NCBI RefSeq assembly: GCF_004116405.1
Contig: NZ_SDIC01000001.1
Coordinates: forward strand, 558,001-622,000
DNA from: Halegenticoccus tardaugens
GTDB lineage: Archaea > Halobacteriota > Halobacteria > Halobacteriales > Haloferacaceae
DNA: 64,000 bases
Reading direction: 5' to 3'
Positions 26,625 through 36,762 of the stretch are shown piece after piece. Within the stretch, counting starts at the first letter, position 1, and every line of letters begins with the position of its first letter. The position numbers were made by a program, and so were the translations under genes. The notes under the pieces were generated by a model. It did no database searches. It was not told the DNA's origin and saw only the letters and a list, made by a program, of their open reading frames with translations.

Positions 26625-27230
26625 ATGAAGATCCGCCAGAACGTCCGTCACTTCGCGGCGAAAAAGGCGCTGACGATGCCCGTCGTCGGCGACATCGCGA
26701 CGCGGAAACTGGTCGACCTCCACGTGAGCGTCTTCGGAAAGAAGGCGGCCGAGGGCCGCCGCGCGGAGCGCGAACCGCACCTGGAGGCGTTCTTCGACTG
26801 CACGTTCGACGCGTACGTCGCCGCGCTGGAGGAGGGGTACTCCGAGGCGGAAGCGCGGGAGATCACGCACGTGCAGGCCAACTTCGACTTCTTCAACCAC
26901 GGGTGGACGGAGATGATGGAGATCCCGAGCGACGAACTCGAAGCCCACTACGAGCGCTACGAGGACTTCTTCCGGCGGCACGGGATCACGATCGCCGACC
27001 CGCTCGGCGAGTTTCGCACCCGCGAGATCCCCGACGCGCCCTCGACGCCCGAAAGGCTCGACTCGGCCGAGCACCCGCACGCGGAGGGCGGCTTCGCCGA
27101 CGACGTGTACGTCGAGGGCGACGACGGCGAGATCCGCGTCGGCGGCGGGGAGGAACCGGGCGACGTCGACGTGCGCGCCGCACCGGGGATGCGTGACGCC
27201 GAGGTCGAGGACGACGATCGGTCCGCCTGA
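26625..27230 (+). CDS. DUF6149 family protein
   Basis: 201 residues from ATG 26625 (MKIRQNVRHFAAKKALTMPV). A helical core with EREPHLEAFFDCTFDAYVAA and EITHVQANFDFFNHGWTEMM matches the haloarchaeal DUF6149 pattern, ending in an acidic tail that includes EHPHAEGGFADDVYVEGDDG. No known function. Ends 18 bases before the convergent oxidoreductase gene. Confidence 0.85.
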   Translation: MKIRQNVRHFAAKKALTMPVVGDIATRKLVDLHVSVFGKKAAEGRRAEREPHLEAFFDCTFDAYVAALEEGYSEAEAREITHVQANFDFFNHGWTEMMEIPSDELEAHYERYEDFFRRHGITIADPLGEFRTREIPDAPSTPERLDSAEHPHAEGGFADDVYVEGDDGEIRVGGGEEPGDVDVRAAPGMRDAEVEDDDRSA

Positions 27231-27248
27231 GACGCCGCCCGAACCGCC

Positions 27249-28565
27249 CTACGTCCGCTTTTCGGCGATCCGGTCGGCGCACTCGTAGCCGGCGACGACG
27301 CCGCCGTTCAGGCTGCGTTCGGGGTACTGCGCGCGGCTCGCCATGCCGGCGTAGTAGACGCCCTCCGCGACCTCGTCGCCGAGGTCGTACGGGACGACCA
27401 GATCGAGGTAGCCGCGCTCGTACACCGGCGCGGCCCGGGGGTTCCTCGCGAGGCGGAAGTCGCGGACAGCGGCGCGGTCGAACGAGGGAAACATCTCGCC
27501 GACGTGGTCGAGCCACAGGTCCTCGACCTCCTCGTCGGACCGCTGCCAGAGATCCTCCTCGTAGTCCTGGATGTAACTCGCGATGTAGAGGAGGTGCCGG
27601 CCGCCGTACCGCTCCGGCGGCACGAAGTTCGTGTGCTCGATGAGCGCGCCGAAGGGGGCGTCGTGGCCGATGTTCAGCCAGTACGTGTCGGTCAGCGGTC
27701 CGTCGAGCGTCGCGACGGCGCAGACCGCCCCCTGAAAGTCGATCTCGCACTCGTAGCCCGTCAGCGATTCCAGCACGTTGGGCATCGCCGCGACGACCGT
27801 CGCGCCCGTGCTCCAGGTCGCCTCGCCGTCCTCGGTTTCGACGGTAATCGCCTCCACCGCGCCGTCCGCCGTGGCGAGGTCCGTCACGCGCGCGCCGGTC
27901 GTGATGTTCTCCTCGCCGACGGCGTCGACGAGCGCGTCGAGGAGGCGGGCGAACCCGCCCTCGAAGTACCCGAGGATCTCCCCGCGGAGGAGGTCGCGCT
28001 CGCCGCGGAACTTGATGCGCCCGAGCAGCCACGCGGCGCTCACGTCGTCCTTCCGCGAGCCGAACTTCGCGTCGAGGAGCGGCTCGAAGAAGTTCTCGTA
28101 CACGCCGCAGGTCGTGTGCTCGATCAGGAAGTCCTTGATCGGCACGTCCTCGAAGTCTTCGAGGTCGTCGTAGGTGTCGAACCGCGGGAACCCGTTTCGA
28201 ACGTCGACTTCGAGCGTGAGCATCCCGAGCCGGAACTTGTCGTAGACGCTCATGTGCGGGTACGCGAGGATCTCCCACGGGGTGTCCAGCGGGTGGACCA
28301 CGCCGTCGACGTAGTAGGCGTTCTCGCCGACGAGCCACTCGACCCGATCGCCGACGCCGAGGTCGTCGGCGAGTTCGACGATCGTCCGTTCCGACTTCGA
28401 GAGGTGGTGGTAGAACTTCTCGATGGGGTCGCCCGGCGTCTCGTACACCGCGGCGAGCCCGCCGACCTCGTCGGACGCTTCGAACACCTGCACGTCGTAC
28501 CCGCGCTGCTGGAGCCGGTAGGCGGCCGCGAGCCCGGCGATGCCGCCGCCGACGACACTGATCAT
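27249..28565 (-). CDS. FAD-dependent amine oxidase/protoporphyrinogen oxidase-like protein
   Basis: 438 residues from ATG 28565, opening directly with the FAD motif SVVGGGIAGLAAAYRLQQRG and then EASDEVGGLA. C-terminal FAD contact YYAGMASRAQYPERSLNGGV. The middle part (FYHHLSKSERTIVELADDLG) resembles a group related to UDP-galactopyranose mutase and phytoene desaturase-like enzymes. The substrate is unknown; in related haloarchaea such enzymes are linked with surface-polysaccharide or carotenoid work, which is only a guess here. Confidence 0.85.
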   Translation of the reverse strand: MISVVGGGIAGLAAAYRLQQRGYDVQVFEASDEVGGLAAVYETPGDPIEKFYHHLSKSERTIVELADDLGVGDRVEWLVGENAYYVDGVVHPLDTPWEILAYPHMSVYDKFRLGMLTLEVDVRNGFPRFDTYDDLEDFEDVPIKDFLIEHTTCGVYENFFEPLLDAKFGSRKDDVSAAWLLGRIKFRGERDLLRGEILGYFEGGFARLLDALVDAVGEENITTGARVTDLATADGAVEAITVETEDGEATWSTGATVVAAMPNVLESLTGYECEIDFQGAVCAVATLDGPLTDTYWLNIGHDAPFGALIEHTNFVPPERYGGRHLLYIASYIQDYEEDLWQRSDEEVEDLWLDHVGEMFPSFDRAAVRDFRLARNPRAAPVYERGYLDLVVPYDLGDEVAEGVYYAGMASRAQYPERSLNGGVVAGYECADRIAEKRT

Positions 28566-28712
28566 GACTGTCCCTCGGCGGCGTCTATTTATGTCGCTTG
28601 TGGGTCCCGCCGCGCCGGAAGAGCTAAAGGTGCGACGCGCCCGACGACCCGTCGTCCGCGCCCGTCGATCCGCCGACCGGTTTTTGCCCCCGTTCGACGT
28701 AGGTGTACGCGC

Positions 28713-28961
28713 ATGTCCGACGATTCCGAACTGCACGTCGAGGTGGAGGTCGACGTGGAAGTCGACAGCGAGGAACTGGAGATCGAGGTCGGCGACACCG
28801 AAACCGCGGAGGCCGAACTCTCCGTCGACGGCCTGGAGATCGAGATCGAGGTCGAGATCGAACGCACGGGTCCGTCGGGTGACGACGATGAAGAAGAGGA
28901 AGAGGAAGAAGGGGACGCCGAAGAAGAAGGGGACGACGAAGAAGAGGACGAAGACGCGTAG
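28713..28961 (+). CDS. Acidic beta-repeat protein, 82 residues
   Basis: Starts at ATG 28713. The first 50 residues alternate acidic and aliphatic residues (ELHVEVEVDVEVDSEELEIE), a pattern for a very regular beta sheet with one charged face. The last 25 are almost all Asp/Glu. The encoding DNA is purine-rich with GAAGAAGAGG runs. Function unknown. The reverse strand also has an open frame here, but it is Ser-only low complexity and not credible. Confidence 0.65.
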   Translation: MSDDSELHVEVEVDVEVDSEELEIEVGDTETAEAELSVDGLEIEIEVEIERTGPSGDDDEEEEEEEGDAEEEGDDEEEDEDA

Positions 28962-29189
28962 ACGAGGAGGAGTAACAAGGCGACGGAAGAGCAACGAGAC
29001 GACGGAGGAGTAGGGGGCGACCGGGTGGCGAGGCGAGACGAGTCGCGGCGCGCGGCCGACGGCGGCGTGTCGACGCGACGAGCGCGCGGTCGGTCGCCGC
29101 GTCGACTCGACCGGGCGTCGATCGGGATCGACCCTCTTTCCGTCGGGCGAGAGCGCGACGTTTAAACGACGGAGGGGGCAAAGACGAGT

Positions 29190-29723
29190 ATGGCAGAACC
29201 GGGTGTCCCCGGCGGCCGGGGCGAGGAACTCGAACTCCCCTGCGGCGAGACGAAGCGAGTCCGGGAGCTGGACATGGGGATGCGTGAGTTCGACTGCTCC
29301 TGCGGCGAGACGCACGCGGTCGTGACGGACGTCCACCCGCCGGACCGCTTTCTCCCCGAGTTCCTCGTGGCCGTCCTGCGCGAGGCGATCGAGACGACGA
29401 GCGAGGAGATGCCCGAGTTCGGCACGCCCCACCTCATGGGGATCGTGCTGGAGGAGTTCCCCCAGCAGGTCGCGAGCGCCGACGTGACCGACGACCAGGA
29501 ACTCGGCTACGCGCTCGTCTGGGTGACGGACTTCGACTCCCGCAGGCTCCACGAGATCATCGTCGAACTCGTCGTCGAGCTGATGGAACACGCGGTCAGC
29601 CACGCCGACGACGACGCGGCCGTCACCGAGTTCGAAGCGCAGATGCTGGAGTTCGACGTGCCCGCGTTCGTCGAGCAGTACCGCGCCGAGCGCGACCTCG
29701 ACCCAGACGGCGTGTACGGCTGA
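29190..29723 (+). CDS. DUF5815 family protein
   Basis: 177 residues. An N-terminal part with paired Cys (LPCGETKRV, FDCSCGETHAVVTD) could bind a metal. Then comes a helical domain (FLVAVLREAIETTSEEMPEF, HEIIVELVVELMEHAVSHAD). This matches the haloarchaeal DUF5815 family. Function unknown. It lies 227 bases upstream of carB on the same strand, but carB has its own AT-rich promoter. Confidence 0.85.
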   Translation: MAEPGVPGGRGEELELPCGETKRVRELDMGMREFDCSCGETHAVVTDVHPPDRFLPEFLVAVLREAIETTSEEMPEFGTPHLMGIVLEEFPQQVASADVTDDQELGYALVWVTDFDSRRLHEIIVELVVELMEHAVSHADDDAAVTEFEAQMLEFDVPAFVEQYRAERDLDPDGVYG

Positions 29724-29950
29724 CCGCCGACGGCGACCACGGGTTTTCGACGCCGACTCGTCGCCCAGCCGTCGGCACGCCCGCCGACTCCCCGTCCAAC
29801 GCCCGCTGCGCGCGAGCAGAGCGCCGGACGCCGCGAGGAGGCCGCTCGCCGGGCCGCCGTCCGCGACGGGTTTTACGAAATTCGAAATATAGCTACGCCC
29901 ATCGAAATCTTTCGCCGGGCTTATTACGATGTACGGACTTCGAGCGAACA

Positions 29951-32900
29951 ATGACCGACGAGACGACGTCGACTGGCTCTCGGACGGAGTCCGGAGAACG
30001 GACGATACTGCTCATCGGAAGCGGACCCATCCAGATCGGGCAAGCGGCGGAGTTCGACTACTCCGGCGCGCAGGCCTGCCGAGCGTTGCAGGAGGAGGGT
30101 GCCCGAGTCGTTCTCGTCAACTCAAACCCGGCGACGATCATGACCGACCCCGAGATGGCGGACCGGGTGTACATCGAGCCCATCACGACGACGGCCATCG
30201 CCGAGATCATCCGGAAGGAGCGTCCGGACGGCGTCATCGCCGGCCTCGGCGGGCAGACAGGGCTCAACGTCACGGCGGAACTCGCGGAGGAGGGCGTCCT
30301 GGAGGAGTACGACGTCGAGATCATGGGGACGCCGCTCGACACCATCTACGCGACCGAGGACCGCGACCTGTTCCGAAAGCGCATGGAGAAGATCGGCCAG
30401 CCGGTCCCCAGCTCGACGACGATCACGCTCGACGAGGGTGAGACGGTCGCCGCCCTCGACGAGGAGGCCCTCCGCGACCGCGTCGAGGCCGCCGCCGACG
30501 CGGTCGGCGGCCTCCCGGTCATCGCCCGCACGACCTACACGCTCGGCGGCTCCGGCTCCGGGGTCGTCCACGAGATGGACGAACTCGTCGAACGCGTCCG
30601 CAAGGGACTGCGGCTCTCGCGGAACAACGAGGTGCTCGTCACCGAGTCCATCGCGGGGTGGGTCGAACTGGAGTACGAGGTGATGCGGGACGCGGACGAC
30701 TCCTGCATCATCATCTGCAACATGGAGAACCTCGACCCGATGGGCATCCACACGGGCGAGTCGGTCGTCGTCACCCCTTCGCAGGTCATCCCCGACGAGG
30801 GCCACCAGGAGATGCGGACGGCCGCCCTCGACGTCATCCGCGAACTCGGGATTCAGGGCGGCTGCAACATCCAGTTCGCGTGGCGCGACGACGGCACGCC
30901 GGGCGGCGAGTACCGCGTCGTCGAGGTGAACCCGCGCGTCTCGCGCTCGTCGGCGCTCGCCTCGAAGGCGACGGGGTACCCCATCGCCCGCGTCACCGCG
31001 AAGGTCGCGCTCGGCAAGCGCCTCCACGAGATCGAAAACGAGATCACGGGCGAGACGACGGCGGCGTTCGAGCCGGCGATCGACTACGTCGTGACGAAGG
31101 TGCCGCGCTGGCCGAAGGACAAGTTCGACGACGTCGACTTCGAACTCGGAACGGCGATGAAGTCGACCGGCGAGGCGATGGCCATCGGCCGGACGTTCGA
31201 AGAGAGCCTCCTGAAGGCGCTTCGCTCCTCGGAGTACGAACCGAGCGTCGACTGGTCCGCGGTGTCCGACGACGAACTGGAGCGCGAGTACCTCGAAACG
31301 CCGACGCCGGACCGCCCCTACGCGATGTTCGAGGCGTTCGAGCGCGGCTACGAGGTCGAAGACGTGGCCGAACTGACTGGCATCGAGACGTGGTACGTCG
31401 AGCGCTACGGACGCATCGTCGACGCCTCCGCGGCCGCCGCGGAAGGCGACTTCGCCCCGGCCGCGAGCGCCGGCTTCACGAACGCCGAGGTCGCCACGGC
31501 GGCCAGCGCGACGGTGGACGAGGTCGAGATGTCCGTCCCCGACCGGACGTTCAAACAGGTCGACACCTGCGCCGGCGAGTTCGAGGCGTCGACGCCGTAC
31601 TACTACTCCGCGCGCCAGCCGGAGTACCTGAACGACGAGCCCCTGAACGAGGTTCAAGTGGACACCGACGTCGAGAGCGTCGTCGTGGTCGGCGGCGGCC
31701 CGATCCGCATCGGACAGGGCGTCGAGTTCGACTACTGCGCCGTCCACGCGGTGCGCGCGCTGCGCGAGGCGGGCGTCGACGCGCACGTCGTGAACAACAA
31801 CCCCGAGACGGTGTCGACGGATTACGACACGTCCGACGGGCTGTTCTTCGAACCGCTCACCGCCGAGGAGGTCGCGGACGTGATCGAGACGACCGGGGCC
31901 GACGGCGTCGTGGTGCAGTTCGGCGGCCAGACCTCCGTGAACGTCGGCGAGCCCCTCGAAGCGGAACTGGAGCGCCGCGACCTCGACTGCCGGATCCTCG
32001 GGACGAGCGTCGATGCGATGGACCTCGCGGAGGACCGCGACCGGTTCAACGCGCTCATGGACGACCTCGGGATCGCCCAGCCGACGGGCGGCACCGCGAC
32101 CAGCGAGTCGGAGGCGCTCGCCCTCGCGCGCGACCTCGGCTACCCGGTGCTCGTCCGGCCGAGCTACGTCCTCGGCGGTCGCGCGATGCGAGTCGTCCAC
32201 GACGACCGGGAGTTGCGGGAGTACATCGAGGAGGCGGTTCGCGTCAGCCCCGACAAGCCGATCCTCGTCGACCAGTTCCTCGACGGCGCGATCGAACTCG
32301 ACGTGGACGCGGTGTCCGACGGCGAGCGCGTGCTGATCGGCGGCGTGATGGAACACGTCGAGAGCGCGGGGGTCCACTCCGGCGACTCGGCGTGCATGAT
32401 CCCGCCGCGGTCGCTCGACGACGGGACGCTGGCCCGCGTCCGCGAGGTGACGGAGGACATCGCCCGGGCGCTGGAGACGGTCGGCCTGCTGAACGTGCAG
32501 TTGGCGGTGAAGAAGAAAGAGAGCGCCTCGGAAGCGAGTAGCGCGGCCCACGCGAGCGGACAACGCCCGCGAGCGGACGACGAAACCGCGAGCAGCGAGG
32601 TGTACGTGCTCGAGGCCAACCCCCGCTCGTCGCGCACCGTCCCGTACGTCTCGAAGGCGACGGGCGTGCCGATCGCGAAGCTCGCGGCGAAGGTGATGGC
32701 CGGCGCGTCGCTGGACGACCTCGACGCAGAAGAGCGGATTCCGGAGCAGGTGAGCGTGAAGGAGGTCGTCCTGCCGTTCGACCGCCTGCCGGGCTCCGAC
32801 CCGCGCCTCGGCCCGGAGATGAAGTCGACCGGCGAGGTGATGGGCACGGCGGCCTCCTTCGGCAAGGCGTACGAGAAGGCGCAGGCGGCGACGGGCAAGC

Positions 32901-33247
32901 CCATCCCCGCGGGCGGAACCGCCGTGGTCGACCTCTCGAACGACGAGTTCCCGGCCCCGGAGAGCGAGGCCGGTCGGGAGTTGCTGGACGGCTTCGCCGA
33001 GTTCTTCTCGCTCCGCGAGTTCGACGACCCCGGGGCGTTCCGCGATGCGATCCGCGCCGGCGAGATCGACCTCATCGTCTCCCGCGAGCGCGAGGCGCTC
33101 GCCGTCGCCGTCGAGGAGGACGTGACGTACTTCTCGACGGAAGCGAGCGCGCGGGCGGCGCTCGAAGGGTTGCGGGCGATGGACGAGCCGATCGACGTCG
33201 AACCCGTCTCCGACCGGCCGAAGCGCGCCGCCGAGTGGGGCACCTGA
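29951..33247 (+). CDS. carB: Carbamoyl-phosphate synthase large subunit
   Basis: Makes carbamoyl phosphate for pyrimidine and arginine synthesis together with CarA. 1098 residues with both ATP-grasp halves: first half from LLIGSGPIQIGQAAEFDYSG with VVEVNPRVSRSSALASKATG, second half from VVVVGGGPIRIGQGVEFDYC with YVLEANPRSSRTVPYVSKAT, then a C-terminal MGS-like domain. A Ser/Ala-rich insert of about 28 residues interrupts the second half before VYVLEANPRSSRT. The promoter has AAATATAGC and TTATTACGA boxes before the ATG at 29951. Confidence 0.98.
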   Translation: MTDETTSTGSRTESGERTILLIGSGPIQIGQAAEFDYSGAQACRALQEEGARVVLVNSNPATIMTDPEMADRVYIEPITTTAIAEIIRKERPDGVIAGLGGQTGLNVTAELAEEGVLEEYDVEIMGTPLDTIYATEDRDLFRKRMEKIGQPVPSSTTITLDEGETVAALDEEALRDRVEAAADAVGGLPVIARTTYTLGGSGSGVVHEMDELVERVRKGLRLSRNNEVLVTESIAGWVELEYEVMRDADDSCIIICNMENLDPMGIHTGESVVVTPSQVIPDEGHQEMRTAALDVIRELGIQGGCNIQFAWRDDGTPGGEYRVVEVNPRVSRSSALASKATGYPIARVTAKVALGKRLHEIENEITGETTAAFEPAIDYVVTKVPRWPKDKFDDVDFELGTAMKSTGEAMAIGRTFEESLLKALRSSEYEPSVDWSAVSDDELEREYLETPTPDRPYAMFEAFERGYEVEDVAELTGIETWYVERYGRIVDASAAAAEGDFAPAASAGFTNAEVATAASATVDEVEMSVPDRTFKQVDTCAGEFEASTPYYYSARQPEYLNDEPLNEVQVDTDVESVVVVGGGPIRIGQGVEFDYCAVHAVRALREAGVDAHVVNNNPETVSTDYDTSDGLFFEPLTAEEVADVIETTGADGVVVQFGGQTSVNVGEPLEAELERRDLDCRILGTSVDAMDLAEDRDRFNALMDDLGIAQPTGGTATSESEALALARDLGYPVLVRPSYVLGGRAMRVVHDDRELREYIEEAVRVSPDKPILVDQFLDGAIELDVDAVSDGERVLIGGVMEHVESAGVHSGDSACMIPPRSLDDGTLARVREVTEDIARALETVGLLNVQLAVKKKESASEASSAAHASGQRPRADDETASSEVYVLEANPRSSRTVPYVSKATGVPIAKLAAKVMAGASLDDLDAEERIPEQVSVKEVVLPFDRLPGSDPRLGPEMKSTGEVMGTAASFGKAYEKAQAATGKPIPAGGTAVVDLSNDEFPAPESEAGRELLDGFAEFFSLREFDDPGAFRDAIRAGEIDLIVSREREALAVAVEEDVTYFSTEASARAALEGLRAMDEPIDVEPVSDRPKRAAEWGT

Positions 33248-33441
33248 GGGAGGCGCTGGGCACGAGGGACGCGCCCGCACCCGACGCGGTTATCCCCTTG
33301 TCACGCGTACTCACAATCGCAGGTGAGGAGCCGCCGTCGGGGGATTGGTGACCTGGTCACCCACGACACAGCAGCCTTCGGCGGTTCAGCCTGTCGTTTT
33401 ACGTCACGATCAGCGACGGAGCGACCGGCTCGACGGGTCGC

Positions 33442-34317
33442 TCAAATGGCGTTCGACGCGTGGTACCGATCGACCGCCCAGCCGGTCGTCCCGTCGTCGT
33501 ACGCGATCTCCCACCACGTGTACCCGTCCGCCGTCTCGTACCCGTCGCGAACGGTGCCGACGGTTCCGGCGGGCTGGGCGGTGACGACGTTGTCGGCGAT
33601 TCGCGGCTCGCTCCGGACGTTCACGTCGACGGTCACGACGACGTCCTCGCCGGCCTCGAAGCGCGCGCCGAGCGTCGTTCCCTGCACGAACGAGAGGTAC
33701 CGATCCCAGTCCCACGTCGAGCCGGGGTCGGTGTGGCCGCTCGCGCCGCCGCCCCGCGAACAGTCGTTCGGATTCGGCACCTGATCGTGGCCGATGATGC
33801 CGCCGTACCCGGCCGTCGAGTCGCACGGCGCGATCCCCTCCGGACGGTACAGGGGGACGTCGAACTCGTCCGCGAGCCTGCGGACGATCCGGGCCGAACT
33901 CCGGTAGAGGTCGTCCGTGAACGTCGTCTCCCCGACGTACCCCTCGTGTTCGAGGCCGACCGATCGGCGGTTGTACCCGGCGTTTCCGGCGTGCCAGGCG
34001 TAGTTTTCCGTCTCGACCATCTGCGTGATCTCGCCGTCCGAGTTCCTGAGCACGTACTCGGAGCTGGCGTCGGCGTCGGGATTCTGGAACCAGCTTATCG
34101 CGCCCTCGTAGCTCCCCTCCGTGACGTGGACGACGATCCAGCGGACGTCGTAGTCGTTCTCGCGGTTCGCCGCGGTGTAATTGCTCGGATCGGCCGGCTC
34201 CCATCCCGCCGAGGGCTCCGGGCTGTACGCCGACCCGGTGACGGCGCTTCCCAGCAACGCGCTCCCCGCCGCGGTCCCGCCGACGAGCTTCAGATACGCC
34301 CTTCTCGTGTTTCGCAT
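33442..34317 (-). CDS. Secreted N-acetylmuramoyl-L-alanine amidase-like protein with SH3 domain
   Basis: 291 residues. Tat signal NTRRAYLKLVGGTAAGSALL. The amidase_2/PGRP fold has zinc-ligand candidates His in RWIVVHVTEGS and His in SGHTDPGSTWDWDRYL, plus the core SVGLEHEGYVG and IIGHDQVPNPNDCS. The C-terminal 65 residues form a bacterial SH3-like domain (DVNVRSEPRIADNVVTAQPA). Haloarchaea lack peptidoglycan, so the substrate is probably a bacterial wall or another amide. Confidence 0.88.
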   Translation of the reverse strand: MRNTRRAYLKLVGGTAAGSALLGSAVTGSAYSPEPSAGWEPADPSNYTAANRENDYDVRWIVVHVTEGSYEGAISWFQNPDADASSEYVLRNSDGEITQMVETENYAWHAGNAGYNRRSVGLEHEGYVGETTFTDDLYRSSARIVRRLADEFDVPLYRPEGIAPCDSTAGYGGIIGHDQVPNPNDCSRGGGASGHTDPGSTWDWDRYLSFVQGTTLGARFEAGEDVVVTVDVNVRSEPRIADNVVTAQPAGTVGTVRDGYETADGYTWWEIAYDDGTTGWAVDRYHASNAI

Positions 34318-34385
34318 ACGGTTCCAACTACGACACCGAGCAGAAATAATTTACTTCTAGAATACTACGTAAATATGAAACTCAA

Positions 34386-35207
34386 TCAGTCCAACTTGTT
34401 GAGTGCGCGGAAAAAGTCGGACTGGGGGCCGGCGAGTCGCATCGGCGGTCCGGACGTCTCGATCCGCACCTCGGCCGGGGGCGCGAGCTCCCGCGAGATC
34501 CGGCCGTCGCTGACGACGACGGCGCGGTCGCCACCGGTCACGGCGACGGTCACCTCGCCGTCGGGCGGGATCACGAGCGGCGGCATCCCCTCCGCGGCGC
34601 ACATCTCGGTCACGATCAACGCCTCGGCCTGCGGGTGGACGAGCGGCCCCCCCTCGCTCAGGTTGTACGCGGTGCTCCCGGTCGGCGTCGCGACGAGGAC
34701 GCCGTCGGCGTCGCCCCCGGCGTACGGCGAGCCGTCCACCCGGACCTCGACGCTCACGCCGCCGCCGCGTCCGCGACGCGGTCCCTGCACGACGATCTCG
34801 TTCGTCGCCGGTTCGCCCGTCCAGCCCTCCCCGCGCGCGGCGATTCGCGGGACTTCGCGCGAGACGAGGTCGCCGGCGCGGAACGCGTCGACCGCGTCGG
34901 CGACCGCCTCGACCGCCTCCGAGGGTGGAACCGCGTTCAGGAAGCCGACCTCCCCGAGGTTCACCCCGAGGAGGGGGGTGTCGAGCGCGCCGCGGGCGGC
35001 GAACAGGAACGTCCCGTCGCCGCCGATGCTGACGACGAGGTCGCACGACGAGAACGCCGAAACCGGAACGCCGTCGACGCCGAGCGCCTCGCCCGTCGCC
35101 TCGTCGAGGCGGACGATCACGTCGGCGTCGACGAGCCGAGAGCGGAGGTCCGAGGCGAGTTCCGCGGCCCGACGGTTACCCCGCTGTGCGACGATGCCGA
35201 CGTTCAT
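34386..35207 (-). CDS. nadK: NAD(+) kinase
   Basis: 273 residues from ATG 35207 ([20 protein letters not shown]). Contains the signature [32 protein letters not shown] and the conserved [20 protein letters not shown]. Phosphorylates NAD to NADP. Normal length for the archaeal enzyme. Divergent from the KaiC-like gene across 143 bases. Confidence 0.96.
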   Translation of the reverse strand: MNVGIVAQRGNRRAAELASDLRSRLVDADVIVRLDEATGEALGVDGVPVSAFSSCDLVVSIGGDGTFLFAARGALDTPLLGVNLGEVGFLNAVPPSEAVEAVADAVDAFRAGDLVSREVPRIAARGEGWTGEPATNEIVVQGPRRGRGGGVSVEVRVDGSPYAGGDADGVLVATPTGSTAYNLSEGGPLVHPQAEALIVTEMCAAEGMPPLVIPPDGEVTVAVTGGDRAVVVSDGRISRELAPPAEVRIETSGPPMRLAGPQSDFFRALNKLD

Positions 35208-35350
35208 GCGACGCGGTTGACGCCCGGCCGTCAAAAGCCCTCCGTACCGGTAACATTCATGACAGCGGAACGCAACCCCACACCAATGGCACACCGGTGG
35301 GGCCGGACGCGGCCGTTCAACGGCCGCGCTCCGGCGGGGGGGCGATCCCG

Positions 35351-36403
35351 ATGAGCGACGACGAGGACTGGTTCGAGCGGGGGGTTCGCGAGTCGGAAGA
35401 CGCCGACCGAAGCGAGTCGCCCGGCGGAGAGGGAGGCGGGGAGGGCCGGGCCGAAGCGGGCCGCGAGGGCCGCGACGCCGACCGGATCGACGGCGACGGC
35501 GGAGGCGACGCCGACCGGCGATCGGGTCCCTTCGACGGCTTCACCGACGCGTTCGACCGCGCTCCGAGGTCGGCGGGGGCAGGAAGGGACGACGCGGACG
35601 GCGACTTCGGGTTCGCCGACTTCGGTGGCTTCGACGACGAAGTCGGCGGCTTCGACGACGCGAACTTCGGCGGCGCACCCTTCGACGAGGAGGAGTTCGA
35701 GTCCGACATCGAGCGCATCGAGATCGGCATCGAGGGGCTCGACGAGATGATCCTCGGCGGCGTGCCGAAGCGGTCGCTCATCGTCGTCGTCGGCAGCGCC
35801 GGGACCGGAAAGACGACGTTCGGCCTCCAGTTCCTCCACGAGACGCTGCGTTCGGACGGGAAGGCCGTCTACGTCACCCTGGAGGAGAGCCGCGACGCGA
35901 TCCTCTCGACCGCGGAGGAGAAGGGCTGGCCGTTCCGCGAGTACGAGGACGGGGGTCGGCTGGCGGTCGTCGCGCTCGATCCGATCGAGATGGCGAACAG
36001 CCTCGCGAGCATCCGGAACGAACTCCCCCGGCTCATCGACGAGTTCGACGCCGACCGCCTCGTGCTCGACTCCGTCTCGCTGCTCGAGATGATGTACGAC
36101 CACCCCTCGAAGCGACGCAGCGAGGTGTTCGACTTCGCCCGCGCGCTCAAGAAGGCCGGCGTGACGACGATGCTCACCTCGGAGGCGAGCGAGGACAGCC
36201 CCTACGCCTCCCGTCACGGCATCGTCGAGTACCTCACGGACGCGGTGTTCGTCCTGCAGTACGTCCGCCCGTCCGACTTCCGCGAGACCCGGCTGGCGGT
36301 CGAGATCCAGAAGATCCGCGACGCGAACCACTCCCGCGAGACGAAGCCCTACGAGATCACGCGAAAGGGGATCAGCGTCTACCGACAGGCGAACATCTTC
36401 TGA
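35351..36403 (+). CDS. KaiC-like RecA-superfamily ATPase
   Basis: 350 residues. The first ~115 are acidic, Gly/Asp-rich and disordered ([20 protein letters not shown]). A single KaiC domain follows with Walker [21 protein letters not shown], catalytic Glu pair in [10 protein letters not shown] and Walker B-like [13 protein letters not shown]. Single-domain KaiC proteins in archaea are signalling ATPases not tied to a circadian clock. Start ATG 35351 chosen; upstream in-frame codons lie in the nadK promoter. Confidence 0.9.
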   Translation: MSDDEDWFERGVRESEDADRSESPGGEGGGEGRAEAGREGRDADRIDGDGGGDADRRSGPFDGFTDAFDRAPRSAGAGRDDADGDFGFADFGGFDDEVGGFDDANFGGAPFDEEEFESDIERIEIGIEGLDEMILGGVPKRSLIVVVGSAGTGKTTFGLQFLHETLRSDGKAVYVTLEESRDAILSTAEEKGWPFREYEDGGRLAVVALDPIEMANSLASIRNELPRLIDEFDADRLVLDSVSLLEMMYDHPSKRRSEVFDFARALKKAGVTTMLTSEASEDSPYASRHGIVEYLTDAVFVLQYVRPSDFRETRLAVEIQKIRDANHSRETKPYEITRKGISVYRQANIF

Positions 36404-36516
36404 CGGCCCGCCCTCCCCTCGTTCGTACCAACCGTCGGGACTGTTCCGATTTCGGATATTTATTTCTGATCTCGATGGCCCGCAAATTTATCATGGTATC
36501 GGGCATACATAACGCC

Positions 36517-36759
36517 ATGGCGGACAAAACCGAGACAACACGGACGATGAGCCGCGAGGAGTTCGCCGACTACCTGCGGATGTTGGCCGACGGGTTCGAC
36601 GGCGACGGAGAGATGGCGGTCTCGGTGGAGAACAAGTCGGTGACGCTCCACCCACCGAACGAGGTCACGACCGACGTCGAGGTCGTCGAACGCTCGTCGA
36701 TCCTCCGCGGCGACCGCGAGTCGATCGGAATAGACGCTCACTGGAAATCCACGGAGTAA
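36517..36759 (+). CDS. Amphi-Trp domain protein
   Basis: 80 residues from ATG 36517. TMSREEFADYLRMLADGFDG followed by MAVSVENKSVTLHPPNEVTT is the amphi-Trp domain, a small fold of unknown function found widely in haloarchaea. TATA-like AAATTTATC about 27-32 bases upstream supports a leaderless start. Followed after 3 bases by a membrane protein gene. Confidence 0.85.
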   Translation: MADKTETTRTMSREEFADYLRMLADGFDGDGEMAVSVENKSVTLHPPNEVTTDVEVVERSSILRGDRESIGIDAHWKSTE

Positions 36760-36762
36760 CCA

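Noticed and set aside
28589..28978. Serine-rich leftward frame opposite the acidic protein
   Set aside because: Reads the GAA/GAG repeat backwards as Ser codons; not protein-like.
30122..33280. 1052-codon leftward frame opposite carB
   Set aside because: Shadow of carB; no recognisable domain, composition dominated by Arg, Val, Asp and His.
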